Of a stretch of DNA of 41,626 nt, positions 24,332 through 32,576 are shown one piece after another. This DNA comes from a virus, in IMG/VR virus record IMGVR_UViG_3300010399_000055, positions 1 through 41,626 of that record, one strand, 5' to 3'. The notes beneath the pieces are model-generated. The model saw nothing but the letters and a program-made list of their open reading frames with translations, made no database searches and had not been told where the DNA came from. Position 1 is the first letter of the stretch. Each line of letters starts with the position of its first letter. A program made the position numbers and the translations under genes.

Positions 24332-26449
24332 TTATGGCATTGGGGGCGCTGCGGGTGGTTGTGGAGCCGATGTGTTAGGACTAGGTTGTCCCGGAGGGGC
24401 TGGCGGAGCTTGTGGGTTATCTGGTTGAACACCTGCAAGCTGTGCACTTTGGTTAGGGTCAACTGCACCAACAATCCTGACACTCGTCTTAGGAATTGGC
24501 ATTGGCATTCTATCATCAACAATTCCAGCCGCATCGAGTATGGAGCCTTGTAGGTTAGCCGAGGCAGTAGCGATGTGCTGTATTGAGGCGAAGAACTGAA
24601 CAAGACGTTGCTGTACATCTGGTTTGAGTTTCTGGAAGCGGTTACTTGCCATGACACGGTTGAAGTAGTTGATGTAGTCAGCACTGTAGTTGTCTCGCTC
24701 GTCTGGGTCTTTGCCCATGATAACGAGTTGGATGTCTGATTCCGCATCTGTATCGATTTGTGTGACCTCGATAGAACGGAGGAAGTTGATAGGATCGATG
24801 TGACTCTTGAGGTAGCGCTCGGTTCGTACCTCTGGATCTGGAAGACCAAGATCGTCCATAAGTGTGCGATAGTCAATTGCCTGGCCAGCCTTCCATAGAT
24901 CCATAGCGGTCATACGTATCTGAGCCTTATCAAGTGGAAGCATGGAATCAGCCTGTACGCCAATCTTTACATTCTCATCAATACTTTCACCATTTAACGT
25001 GATAAAGACATACTTACCATCTCCACCTTTACAAGCGAACTGGTGATCTTCGTCGAAATAGACACGGAACATTTGTAATTTGATCTGGTAATAGTTCTCA
25101 GCAGCATCAGAAACGGCAGCGACGAGGTCATCTTGCAAGGCACCAGCCTGTTGTTTGACCATAACGTCTCGGGTCGCTGTATCGGACGTATGAGGTTGTG
25201 CACCTCTAAACTGAGTTGGTGTACCAAGAATATCATCGACCTCGCTACGAGCGTCGTAGAGAGTATTAACAGCGTACTGTGACATCTCTTGAGCACCCAC
25301 GTTGATGAGGGACTTGGAAATGTCCTCACCAGATGCTAGGGCGACAGTCTTAGGCCCCTTGTTTATGAGCTTTTGTGCATCTTCTTCGTTAAAGGCATCT
25401 TTACTCGCTACCCAGCGACCATTAACATAGTCTGCGTTCTCCATGATCTGACGACCACGACGGTTAATCATCTCTTGTTGAGGTTTAGCTTGCTCAAAGA
25501 GAGATGTTTCATCGATATAAGATTCGCCCATGTTCATGTAGTTAAACGAAACAAAAGGTTTAGGAGGACAGGCGAGTAGGTTCTTCTTGCGATCCTTCTT
25601 ATCATCACCTGTGTAGATCCAGTTTGGGTTTGGCTGCTTGTCTAGGATAATTTCTTGTTCTGGTAGGAACCAACAAACGCCCTCACGTGGTTTCCCACCA
25701 TCAATATAGGTAAACCATGCCTCGAAGTAAGTAACGTACTTCGACATTTGAGAGTAACGCCCCTGAACAATACCAAACGCTGCGAGTATGTCAGCTTTCT
25801 TACCTGGGAATCTTGCACATAACTCATCTATTGAGCAACGGATACGATGATAAATAACGTTAGGATTATCGAGATACTTAGCGTTTCTATCGATAATAAT
25901 GTCTTCTGGGTTACATACTTCACTGACAATATCTCCATCTACACCAGCGTTGGGATCCCAGCGTAACTTAATATATGCGCGTTTTCTAATAACAAGATTC
26001 ATTGTAGCAGCACGGAACTTTCTATCTGCTTTCTCGTCTAGGGAGTGCTGGTAGAGAGCCATTTGAAGATCACGGGCACCTTTTAAATAGATGTTATCTG
26101 ATCGACTTGGTGTTAGCTCAGGCTTAGTGAGCTGACCTGTTGCATAGGCAAGGATTGCACGAATACCAGGAAATAGACGATTGTCTTTGTATCTGACATC
26201 GCCCTTGACGTACTCAGTTTCGTTAAGTTGTTCACCTAAGAAGTAGTTAACGTTCTCTTTATCGATTTCCTCAAGTGACCATGGCTTCTGGTTCCAGTGT
26301 GCTCGGTTGTCTTCAAGAGACTTAACAAGCATTTGCCTTAGTTTCTCATCTGGTAACGCAAGGTTAAATGCCTCATAGTCCTCAGGTGGAAGATAGAGGT
26401 CAGTGAACCTCTGTGTATATGCGTTATTCTGACCGATAGAGGGTTCCAT
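24332..26449 (-). CDS. portal protein
   Basis: A 705-aa portal of the P22/SU10 size class. Recognisable segments include RAILAYATGQLTKPELTPS, CNPEDIIIDRNAKY, YFEAWFTYIDG with a Zn-independent core, YMNMGESYIDETSLFEQAKP, the helical stem (QQEMINRRGRQIMENADYV) and DDILGTPTQFRGAQPHTSDT. The C-terminus is Pro-rich and disordered (about 680-705). It would form the dodecameric DNA gate between head and adaptor. It follows terminase and precedes scaffold as expected. Confidence 0.93.
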   Translation of the reverse strand: MEPSIGQNNAYTQRFTDLYLPPEDYEAFNLALPDEKLRQMLVKSLEDNRAHWNQKPWSLEEIDKENVNYFLGEQLNETEYVKGDVRYKDNRLFPGIRAILAYATGQLTKPELTPSRSDNIYLKGARDLQMALYQHSLDEKADRKFRAATMNLVIRKRAYIKLRWDPNAGVDGDIVSEVCNPEDIIIDRNAKYLDNPNVIYHRIRCSIDELCARFPGKKADILAAFGIVQGRYSQMSKYVTYFEAWFTYIDGGKPREGVCWFLPEQEIILDKQPNPNWIYTGDDKKDRKKNLLACPPKPFVSFNYMNMGESYIDETSLFEQAKPQQEMINRRGRQIMENADYVNGRWVASKDAFNEEDAQKLINKGPKTVALASGEDISKSLINVGAQEMSQYAVNTLYDARSEVDDILGTPTQFRGAQPHTSDTATRDVMVKQQAGALQDDLVAAVSDAAENYYQIKLQMFRVYFDEDHQFACKGGDGKYVFITLNGESIDENVKIGVQADSMLPLDKAQIRMTAMDLWKAGQAIDYRTLMDDLGLPDPEVRTERYLKSHIDPINFLRSIEVTQIDTDAESDIQLVIMGKDPDERDNYSADYINYFNRVMASNRFQKLKPDVQQRLVQFFASIQHIATASANLQGSILDAAGIVDDRMPMPIPKTSVRIVGAVDPNQSAQLAGVQPDNPQAPPAPPGQPSPNTSAPQPPAAPPMP

Positions 26450-26450
26450 A

Positions 26451-26696
26451 TTACTTCATATCCTCAAAATAGTACCAAGCGTTACAGTGGCCACCACGGA
26501 ACCTGCCAGGGCATCTAACACCTTTGGTAATCTTTACATACACATCTGCTGCGTCGTCGAAAGCTCTAATCTCAGAACCGGATATCTCTATCACTTTCAT
26601 CTGGCAAAGAAAACAGTGAAAGTCGTAGTACTTAATACGATCTGACTTCTTTAATGTCACAAGTATTCTGTATCTACCATCTATCACATCTCTCAT
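26451..26696 (-). CDS. small zinc-binding protein next to portal (81 aa)
   Basis: Cys and His pairs (FHCFLCQ and RCPGRFRGGHC) suggest one zinc site. A DYYF-rich start (RIKYYDFHCFLCQ) and a C-terminal WYYFEDMK complete it. A -10 TAGAAT (26703-26708) lies 6 nt before the ATG, so it may be leaderless. It sits between terminase and portal. Role unknown. Confidence 0.65.
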   Translation of the reverse strand: MRDVIDGRYRILVTLKKSDRIKYYDFHCFLCQMKVIEISGSEIRAFDDAADVYVKITKGVRCPGRFRGGHCNAWYYFEDMK

Positions 26697-26751
26697 GGCC
26701 TTATTCTAACCTACTTTCATGTGAATAGGAAGGTTTTGTTACAGAGGTAGG

Positions 26752-28326
26752 CTATGAATCGAGTTCGCTCAGTGTTTCGCTAATGAGATTCCCTAGGGTA
26801 GTATCACCGATAATACCCGACTTCGTGTTGTTTGGTTCGAGTAGCATGCTATCTGATCCAAGTATCTTAGATAGACCTATCCTCATATAAGCTGTAGCGA
26901 AGGAATAGTCTGAGTTCTTACCTTCCTTTTTAAGCCATTCACTCTTACTGCGGCCGTCTTCTTTCTCGACAGTTGTACGGTAGATGTTTCCCCAGTCCGC
27001 GATGTATTCTTCAAGTTCAGATGGACGTTGTCTGAACAGCATTTTACCTTCCACAATATCATTTGCTACCATGTCAAGTAATCGGGTACGATCTGCATAC
27101 ACCACTTGTCTGTTCCATTTAATGATGTGCATGCCTTCTTGGATCTTAAAGTAGCACAAATAGAAGTCGTTGTACTTATCTGCGAGTTGCTTAGGTTTGG
27201 TTGGGTATGGGTTAGGGTCGCACACTACCACAGCCTTGTACATAAGTTTAAGTCGCTCTATCTCTTCCCAGCTGCTGTATTTACCATACGCAAAAATACC
27301 ATCTGGTGTGCCAGCAACCCATATCTGGTTGTTTACGTTCTGGTCTACTCCAATGGAAACATTAAACTTCTTAATCGTAGAAGGCGCACACGCTCTCAAG
27401 ATAGCAGCACGGTCTACGATCATATCACTAGGTGTATATGCTTTCCCAAGTGTCATGTTATGAAACACATCGATTGGTTCAGTCTCATATTTATCAATAA
27501 TCTGACGGGCAGACTTCCATGGAGCCATCAATTGGGAAAACCAGTACCCATGCCACTCCCTGTTAGGATACTTGGCCACCCATTCACCGTTCCTTCTGTC
27601 ATTGTCGTATATTTCCTTATGACAATTACCACAAGCATAGATTACCTTTTCTCTGTCAACATAATGATTTAAATCATCAGTAGGCTCAAAATCTATCCAT
27701 CTTCTGTGGTGGCAATGGCTGCACGTGATGAACCAGTGAAACATATTGGATTTCTTATACATCGCGTCAACACCGAATCCAATCATACTTGGGTTCGAGA
27801 AGTAACGCTTCCATCCAAACTCGCTAGCATCAAGACGCGATGGATACATTGCTACGACTAAAGGATTAGAGCGGTCATACTCATCTATCTTCAATACATC
27901 AGCTGAGATGTTAATCGCTTGGCTTTCAGCGTTGGCACCACGATAGTACACAAACGAATTACCAACTTGTTTAAGGCCCTCAGAGTCTATCGTTACCAAC
28001 TTCTTTATAGCTGGGTTGTTGTTAATTATCGGATTAACTTTAGGAAAAACGAATCCCTTAATGACATCCTTAGTCTGTAGTGTGTGTATAACATTCATTC
28101 CTCTAAAGTGAGCAAGATAGAAGTTATCCAATGTCTCAGCTACTGTAAGGCCAACTTGTGCCGCTTTTATTGTTACTTTAACAGGTGACTGATCAATCAT
28201 ATAGTCTATTAGAAACCTATGATTAGTAAACTCAATTGGTTTCAAGTTTTCATTGACGAATTTATTGAGTAGTATCCATGCCAAAACTGAAGACGCCATG
28301 AGATCTTCATTGTTATACTGACTCAT
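26752..28326 (-). CDS. terminase large subunit
   Basis: This 524-aa packaging motor has an N-terminal ATPase with a deviant Walker A (KAAQVGLT, 54-61; conserved Gln, Gly and Thr but no lysine before the Thr) and a Walker B-like VLKIDEYD (144-151). A zinc ribbon (Cys202, Cys205, Cys232, Cys235) of the GpA type follows. The C-terminal nuclease has Asp328 (SIGVDQN) and Asp370 (VVVCDPNP). It cuts and translocates genome DNA through the portal. It overlaps the small subunit by 4 nt. Confidence 0.93.
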   Translation of the reverse strand: MSQYNNEDLMASSVLAWILLNKFVNENLKPIEFTNHRFLIDYMIDQSPVKVTIKAAQVGLTVAETLDNFYLAHFRGMNVIHTLQTKDVIKGFVFPKVNPIINNNPAIKKLVTIDSEGLKQVGNSFVYYRGANAESQAINISADVLKIDEYDRSNPLVVAMYPSRLDASEFGWKRYFSNPSMIGFGVDAMYKKSNMFHWFITCSHCHHRRWIDFEPTDDLNHYVDREKVIYACGNCHKEIYDNDRRNGEWVAKYPNREWHGYWFSQLMAPWKSARQIIDKYETEPIDVFHNMTLGKAYTPSDMIVDRAAILRACAPSTIKKFNVSIGVDQNVNNQIWVAGTPDGIFAYGKYSSWEEIERLKLMYKAVVVCDPNPYPTKPKQLADKYNDFYLCYFKIQEGMHIIKWNRQVVYADRTRLLDMVANDIVEGKMLFRQRPSELEEYIADWGNIYRTTVEKEDGRSKSEWLKKEGKNSDYSFATAYMRIGLSKILGSDSMLLEPNNTKSGIIGDTTLGNLISETLSELDS

Positions 28327-28679
28327 TTTCCCCCAATAGTGTTGTTCTTTACAAATTCATTGAATTGATCTGCCAACTGTGGATCAACATTGCCCTGACC
28401 TATCTCACCACTGTGTTCCATTTCTATCTTCTGCCCGTATCCGGCATCCGATAGCCACTTAGCCCATTTAGCATCGCCCTCGCTTGATTTCTTAATAGCC
28501 GTGGCGATAATAGCAGCCATTGGGGTATCAACGAACTCACTTACATTCTCAGGGGTGAAACGCTCATCATTGAGCATGTTCTGTATACGAGTACTAAGGC
28601 TAATAGCGCCTTTCGGTCTTCCTGCTGGGTTACCTGACTGACCTTTTTGGAACTGTGTCTCTTCGTTAGGAAATGGCAT
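28323..28679 (-). CDS. terminase small subunit (DUF5681-like start)
   Basis: A 118-aa protein beginning with the characteristic FQKGQSGNPAGRPKG signature, a helical DNA-binding region (STRIQNMLNDERF...) and an acidic or polar tail. Position right before the large terminase and length support the small subunit, which recognises phage DNA and starts packaging. It has its own extended -10 promoter at 28729. Confidence 0.85.
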   Translation of the reverse strand: MPFPNEETQFQKGQSGNPAGRPKGAISLSTRIQNMLNDERFTPENVSEFVDTPMAAIIATAIKKSSEGDAKWAKWLSDAGYGQKIEMEHSGEIGQGNVDPQLADQFNEFVKNNTIGGK

Positions 28680-28728
28680 TCTACGTTACCTGTTATTTAC
28701 CTGTTAAGATTGCTTGTTTAATATACAA

Positions 28729-28737
28729 AGTATACCA
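28729..28737 (-). promoter_or_regulatory. extended -10 promoter of the terminase operon
   Basis: TGGTATACT with the -10 at 28729-28734 on the minus strand. The start near 28722 gives a leader of about 43 nt with an AACAGGTA-type weak ribosome site ahead of the ATG at 28679. No clear -35. Confidence 0.6.
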
Positions 28738-28744
28738 TCCAATA

Positions 28745-28870
28745 AAGAAAAAGACCAGCATCATCGTTCGGTCGAAACCTTAGGACTATCTGGTCATGGT
28801 GATTAACTTGGGATGACTCACTAGCAAGCTTACAAACTCACGGTCTAACGGCTAGTTTATTGTAAGAACC
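28745..28870 (-). ncRNA. candidate structured small RNA (about 125 nt)
   Basis: A strong promoter predicts a start near 28870 and there is no ORF. Two interleaved pairings occur: CTTACAA/TTGTAAG (28829-28835 with 28860-28866) and ACTAGC/GCTAGT (28820-28825 with 28851-28856), in A-B-A'-B' order. They are either a pseudoknot or two mutually exclusive hairpins. The 3' end is an intrinsic terminator: GACCAG/CTGGTC (28753-28758/28790-28795) enclosing GGT-TTCG-ACC, followed by TTTTTCTTT. Role unknown; a packaging or regulatory RNA is speculative. Confidence 0.5.
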
Positions 28871-28876
28871 TTATTT

Positions 28877-28905
28877 ATTATATACCTCTAAAGCAAAAAA
28901 GACAA
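28877..28905 (-). promoter_or_regulatory. sigma70 promoter of the structured RNA
   Basis: TTGTCT (28900-28905), exact 17-nt spacer, TATAAT (28877-28882). It reads into the structured non-coding stretch and then the terminator at 28753-28795, ahead of the separate terminase promoter. Confidence 0.7.
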
Positions 28906-28987
28906 TCAATTGTTGTCTCGTATATCTAATTGTATAGGCAGAGCTCCGTATCCCCTTCGATACCGCGATATACCTATTTCTATAATA

Positions 28988-29022
28988 ACAGAAAACTCCG
29001 CTGTACAAACGGAGTTTTCTGT
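28988..29022. terminator. strong bidirectional hairpin terminator
   Basis: Perfect 13-bp stem ACAGAAAACTCCG/CGGAGTTTTCTGT with a 9-nt loop. Likely stops the leftward early operon that ends at 29292. Confidence 0.85.
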
Positions 29023-29216
29023 CTTAGACCGAAGGACGAATTTACAAGCGACCAAATATCTATGCCCAAACTAGATACTTACTTGTGCTCTCAGTATAAC
29101 AAAACATCCCCTAAATTAATAGAGGATGATGATCTGTTAGATGAGTTGGTATGATGGTTAGTGCATCCTCATGTAACAGTGTGACGTATAAGTATTGAGG
29201 CCTAAACTCCCTTGCT

Positions 29217-29238
29217 CCAGTATTGTTTAGATTACTGG
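29217..29238. terminator. weaker hairpin CCAGTA/TACTGG
   Basis: A 6-bp stem with a 10-nt loop. On the plus strand it is followed by ACGCTTTT. Might be a rightward terminator; no clear gene needs it. Confidence 0.35.
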
Positions 29239-29291
29239 ACGCTTTTCACAGCGCTTACGTATCTTTATTATAGCACTTGAACGGTGAATTA

Positions 29292-29573
29292 CTACCAAGG
29301 AAACAGCTTTGCAGATTGCTTCAAACACACGGTATCACCAATTTTATGATATCCAGTATTAGCTTGAATACCATCTGTAAACGTCGTCCTATAATCATCT
29401 TCTCCCCAAGAATGGCCGGTAAGAACTATACTTTTAACCACATTTGATTCATCGCAAACAGTTCCTATATTTGGGTAGAAAAACCACCATATAAAACAAT
29501 AGAAGAAGAATATACCTACTATTGCACCTAGTGTCCCGCCTACTGCTTCAAGAACTGTCATATCGCCACTCAT
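29292..29573 (-). CDS. small membrane-anchored protein of the TTFTDG family (93 aa)
   Basis: One N-terminal membrane helix (about 11-32, rich in Phe/Trp). The outer part has two Cys (TVCDESN and TVCLKQ) and the motif YRTTFTDG. The same order (membrane helix, Cys, VKS-L, TTFTDG, Cys) appears in the gene at 32577-32864, so the two are paralogues. Last gene of the early operon. Function unknown. Confidence 0.7.
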   Translation of the reverse strand: MSGDMTVLEAVGGTLGAIVGIFFFYCFIWWFFYPNIGTVCDESNVVKSIVLTGHSWGEDDYRTTFTDGIQANTGYHKIGDTVCLKQSAKLFPW

Positions 29574-29749
29574 CTACTCAACCCCGCTGCAAAAGCTGCT
29601 GAGAGGATAGCAACTATGGGTAATACGCATAGAGAGACCTTTTTATACCTAGGTACACCATTATAATCGTTTGATGTGCTGGCAGCTATCAAAGTGGTAA
29701 ATAGAGCAATACCCACTGTTATCATCCATAGAAAGTTTGACCAGTTCAT
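29570..29749 (-). CDS. two-span small membrane protein (59 aa)
   Basis: Two hydrophobic segments (about 5-23 and 41-56) are joined by a charged loop (STSNDYNGVPRYKK). Both ends overlap neighbours as ATGA, showing coupled translation. Small size and hairpin topology resemble holin or immunity-type membrane peptides. Function unknown. Confidence 0.6.
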   Translation of the reverse strand: MNWSNFLWMITVGIALFTTLIAASTSNDYNGVPRYKKVSLCVLPIVAILSAAFAAGLSR

Positions 29750-29805
29750 TTCTTCTTCCTATTCTTTATATGATTAATAAGATATCCGTATTTTATATCA
29801 CTCAT
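29746..29805 (-). CDS. tiny basic peptide gene (19 aa)
   Basis: ATG 29805 (or 29808) overlaps the preceding stop, and its TGA overlaps the next start as ATGA. The product (MSDIKYGYLINHIKNRKKK) is basic. The frame is supported mainly by perfect coupling on both sides; it may act only as a translational relay. Confidence 0.35.
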   Translation of the reverse strand: MSDIKYGYLINHIKNRKKK

Positions 29806-30184
29806 CATTCACCTTCCTCTTTAGGGGTGGTTCAACTTTAACACCCCCTTTAACTTGTATAGTGGATAGGTATTTAGCAGCTCTGGTACGCTGTTCTTTC
29901 CTCAGATCATTGCGAGATTCTTTATTGATCGCATCTTCCCAACTTTGAACGGTATTCCCATTAATATCTACCCATCTATCGTCCTCATTCTCGCCAATTA
30001 CCTCATCAAAGGCTGTCTTCATGTGAGAGTGGAATTGTTTGACCGTATGGTCTAATAGATTCTCTCTAGATGCCTGTATTTTTAGATTATCCTCACTACG
30101 AAGTGGCGTATACAGTGTGCGGTGATATTCTAGGGCGAATGTAACAAGCATTGCTCGTAGTTCTTTCTCTAAAGATTCACTCAT
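29798..30184 (-). CDS. hypothetical helical protein (128 aa)
   Basis: A charged, mostly helical protein (LEKELRAMLVTFALEYHR...) with QSWEDAINKESRNDLRKEQ and a basic C-terminus. ATGA overlap upstream. No membrane segment and no recognised fold. Confidence 0.65.
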   Translation of the reverse strand: MSESLEKELRAMLVTFALEYHRTLYTPLRSEDNLKIQASRENLLDHTVKQFHSHMKTAFDEVIGENEDDRWVDINGNTVQSWEDAINKESRNDLRKEQRTRAAKYLSTIQVKGGVKVEPPLKRKVNDE

Positions 30185-30381
30185 GATCTAACAACTCCAT
30201 ACGTCAGTAGTTGTCCGTACAATCTTTCAAGAGCCTTTATCCCACTGCTTCCGCTTCTGCCCTCAAGATAATCAGGAAGTTCGGGGCTTTTCGTTACGGG
30301 TCGCCAATACGCAATGAATGACCCTGTACCATCCATCTCTAATGTATAAGGAACAGGTAGAGATAGTATTTCTTTATTCAT
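30181..30381 (-). CDS. hypothetical protein (66 aa)
   Basis: Short protein with EMDGTGSFIAYWRPV and a helical C-terminus. Overlaps both neighbours in ATGA fashion. Not recognised. Confidence 0.6.
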   Translation of the reverse strand: MNKEILSLPVPYTLEMDGTGSFIAYWRPVTKSPELPDYLEGRSGSSGIKALERLYGQLLTYGVVRS

Positions 30382-30557
30382 GATTTTGATTCCTCCTTGG
30401 CTTTATGTCCTAAATACAGTCCGTCACAATACTCACATACCCGCACATCATAACCATCAATAGGCTTATGGAAAGGAAAGCTGTGTGAACAAACCTCGAT
30501 CAATGGTCCTGCTAGATGCTTAAAAACTAATGTTCTCCATTCGTAAAAGTAACTCAT
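30378..30557 (-). CDS. small zinc-finger-like protein (59 aa)
   Basis: MSYFYEWRTLVFKHLAG leads into a possible zinc site made of CSHSFPFH and CEYCDGLYLGH (Cys23, His25, His31, Cys42, Cys45). Overlaps both neighbours (8 or fewer nt). Fits the pattern of tiny phage early regulators; role unknown. Confidence 0.6.
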   Translation of the reverse strand: MSYFYEWRTLVFKHLAGPLIEVCSHSFPFHKPIDGYDVRVCEYCDGLYLGHKAKEESKS

Positions 30558-30751
30558 AGCTTCTCCCGGTTAAGTTCGGTGGTGAGGGTGTCGCTTACAC
30601 TAAAAGGAATAACATAGCCATCTTGTGAATGAGTGAGTAAACGACCGTCTTCAAGCTCTAAAACAAGTCCAGATTGTATATCTGGAAAAGCTCGATCTTC
30701 CTTTTCTTGATAGTAAGTGTTAATGACTTTAATAAGTTTAGTTTGATCCAT
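30554..30751 (-). CDS. hypothetical protein (65 aa)
   Basis: Helical start (TKLIKVINTYYQEKEDRAFP) and a beta-type middle (SGLVLELEDGRLLTHSQDG). Overlaps the zinc-finger-like gene. Not recognised. Confidence 0.6.
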   Translation of the reverse strand: MDQTKLIKVINTYYQEKEDRAFPDIQSGLVLELEDGRLLTHSQDGYVIPFSVSDTLTTELNREKL

Positions 30752-30971
30752 CTTCTAATCTCCTTATATATTTTTCAATGTCTGTTCTTGGGTCAGGGCT
30801 GTTCTTTATCATCCGCTGAACATTCTTGGCACCATCTAAACGTGCTTTAGTGAGTTCTACCGACATAGATTTTACGAGTTCATCTGTTAGTTCGCCGATT
30901 GTTCCGTACTGCGCCTTGACGACCTCTCTCCGTATAATCGTTCGTAGCTCTTCTAATCCTTGTGTTGTCAT
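30738..30971 (-). CDS. hypothetical helical protein (77 aa)
   Basis: Charged helical protein with LEELRTIIRREVVKAQ, ELVKSMSVELTKARLDG and IEKYIRRLED. Overlaps the neighbour on each side. No motif recognised. Confidence 0.6.
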   Translation of the reverse strand: MTTQGLEELRTIIRREVVKAQYGTIGELTDELVKSMSVELTKARLDGAKNVQRMIKNSPDPRTDIEKYIRRLEDGSN

Positions 30972-31327
30972 AGAGTCTCCTTATCAATGCTTCCGTCAGG
31001 GTACTCAATAGATTCGATAACAAGAGTTACGCGGTGTCTGTGAGAGATCTCGCTACCTCTGTTCGTCAGCCGAATCATCATCTCCGCTATTTGTTCGTCA
31101 GTCTCTGCTCCCATACCAAGAACTAAGTCTTCTGGTCCACGCACACCTTCATGAAAGTCAAGTATGGAATATAGGACGGTCTTTTGCGCATTAAACGGCT
31201 TGGTGACTATAGTGTAGGCGGCGTTAGAAGCTCGTACTGTATACCGCTGCTTCTCATTAGGGAACTTTATCTTCGCTCCTACTGGCAATATAGGTTTCGA
31301 GTGATAGACACCTGCTATTTTAAACAT
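30968..31327 (-). CDS. conserved phage hypothetical protein (119 aa)
   Basis: The series FPNEKQRYTVRASNAAYTIVTKPFN, TVLYSILDFHEGVRGPEDLV and GAETDEQIAEMM is a pattern I associate with a widespread phage protein of unknown role found near replication and regulation genes. A small alpha/beta fold is likely. It is coupled by ATGA to the following gene. Confidence 0.7.
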   Translation of the reverse strand: MFKIAGVYHSKPILPVGAKIKFPNEKQRYTVRASNAAYTIVTKPFNAQKTVLYSILDFHEGVRGPEDLVLGMGAETDEQIAEMMIRLTNRGSEISHRHRVTLVIESIEYPDGSIDKETL

Positions 31328-31345
31328 CCTCTTCTCCTTGTGTTG

Positions 31346-31876
31346 TCATGATTGTGCCTCACAAATCTTCCGACTTGCTTTTAGGTCGTCAATATTGAAA
31401 CCATAAGATGGTTGGCTACCAATGGCCACATGTCTCCCACTCCAATAATCAACTTCATCATCATTTAATGGTCGTGTGGTGCTCTTTGGGAACATAACGT
31501 TGAAAAATCCATAGCCAGTGATCCAACTACCTATGTAATAGCCTTTTGTTTCACCGTAAATACTGCATAGGTCAGGTTCGCCACTGCTTATATCACCAAG
31601 TAGGTGGAATGCGTGTGTAGCCATCATATATCCATAATTCTTTCTCGTGAATGAGAACATTATCTTGTTATCTTCTGTATGGTCTGAACACTCAAGCTTC
31701 ACGTCAGAAATAATATGTTCCACTACATACTCAAGCTGCTTTATCGGCTGAGACAAAAGCTTCGTTTGTATGTCTTCTACCTCTTTACCTGTGATATTAC
31801 GTGTATAGTTTCTAATAGACTTCTCTATTTTATTGCTTAACACAGTACTCTCTCCTTGTGTTGTTCCTTGGGTCAT
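31346..31876 (-). CDS. hypothetical early protein (176 aa)
   Basis: Helical N-terminal third (KIEKSIRNYTRNITGKEVED...), then a mixed domain (GYYIGSWITGYGFFNVMFP). No membrane segment or catalytic pattern. Overlaps the upstream gene by ATGA. Not recognised. Confidence 0.65.
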   Translation of the reverse strand: MTQGTTQGESTVLSNKIEKSIRNYTRNITGKEVEDIQTKLLSQPIKQLEYVVEHIISDVKLECSDHTEDNKIMFSFTRKNYGYMMATHAFHLLGDISSGEPDLCSIYGETKGYYIGSWITGYGFFNVMFPKSTTRPLNDDEVDYWSGRHVAIGSQPSYGFNIDDLKASRKICEAQS

Positions 31877-32136
31877 GATAGGTACCTGCCTTTCAGGGCT
31901 TTGACTTCTGCATAAAACTGCGCCGCTGCCTCTGTATCGTAGCTGCCAATAACTTTTAGTGCAGCACTTTCAGTCGCGGCTGCAAGAGCTTCCGCACTCT
32001 TTTTATCGTTCTCAGCATCACGCAACCTAGCACCCAAATACAACATTGCATCACCTCTTGGTCGTCTTTGGTACCATTTTCTTCCGGCTTCTTCCAACGC
32101 ATATTCTTGTCGAGTTTCTTCCAGTACTTTACTCAT
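31873..32136 (-). CDS. hypothetical helical protein (87 aa)
   Basis: Ala/Glu-rich helical protein (ESAALKVIGSYDTEAAAQFYAEV...) with a basic start (GRKWYQRRPRGDAM). Coupled with both neighbours. Not recognised. Confidence 0.65.
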   Translation of the reverse strand: MSKVLEETRQEYALEEAGRKWYQRRPRGDAMLYLGARLRDAENDKKSAEALAAATESAALKVIGSYDTEAAAQFYAEVKALKGRYLS

Positions 32137-32548
32137 TATCTTTCTCCTTTACCGTTTTGAGCTTCCATGACCTCTCGTACCACTTATTATTAATTTCATC
32201 TACGTTCAAATGTGATTTCAGCTCTTTCATGTACTTATCGCTCCATACAGGAACAGAGAGGAGAGTGGCCGCTTGAGCAATTGCCACATGTCGTCGCTGG
32301 TCGCTCTTGATATCCTTTATCTTTGAGAATCGCTTTTCACTAAGATTAAGACCGCATTCTGCTAACACTCTAATGTCGTACTGTGCATTGCGTTTAAACT
32401 CTTCGACACTTTTCGTATAGCTGGTTATTGCTTGGTCTACGCTGATTGTTTCACTAACCAATAGCGCATAAAGTGTAGCACTTCTATATTCAGGTTCCAT
32501 TGCTTCGAAGGCTGCAATGGCTTTTTTCATTTCCTCAGCGTTTTTCAT
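32129..32548 (-). CDS. hypothetical helical protein (139 aa)
   Basis: Charged helical protein with no membrane segment. Blocks include EEMKKAIAAFEAMEPEYRS and KYMKELKSHLNVDEINNKW. Overlaps the next gene by 8 nt. Not recognised. Confidence 0.65.
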   Translation of the reverse strand: MKNAEEMKKAIAAFEAMEPEYRSATLYALLVSETISVDQAITSYTKSVEEFKRNAQYDIRVLAECGLNLSEKRFSKIKDIKSDQRRHVAIAQAATLLSVPVWSDKYMKELKSHLNVDEINNKWYERSWKLKTVKEKDNE

Positions 32549-32576
32549 TATCTTTCTTCCTGTGTGCTATTAATAA

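Larger units (their letters stand above)
28680..29291. other. intergenic control region between early and packaging genes
   Basis: Six hundred bases without a confident protein gene. It holds, leftward, the terminase promoter (28729-28737), a candidate structured RNA (28745-28870) with its own promoter (28877-28905), a strong bidirectional hairpin terminator (28988-29022) and a weaker hairpin (29217-29238). A rightward frame crossing the terminator and a 30-codon frame at 29062-29154 are doubtful. Confidence 0.6.

Noticed and set aside
28930-29154. Rightward 74-codon frame
   Set aside because: It runs through the 13-bp bidirectional terminator and has no ribosome site; only the last 30 codons (from 29062) look mildly protein-like.
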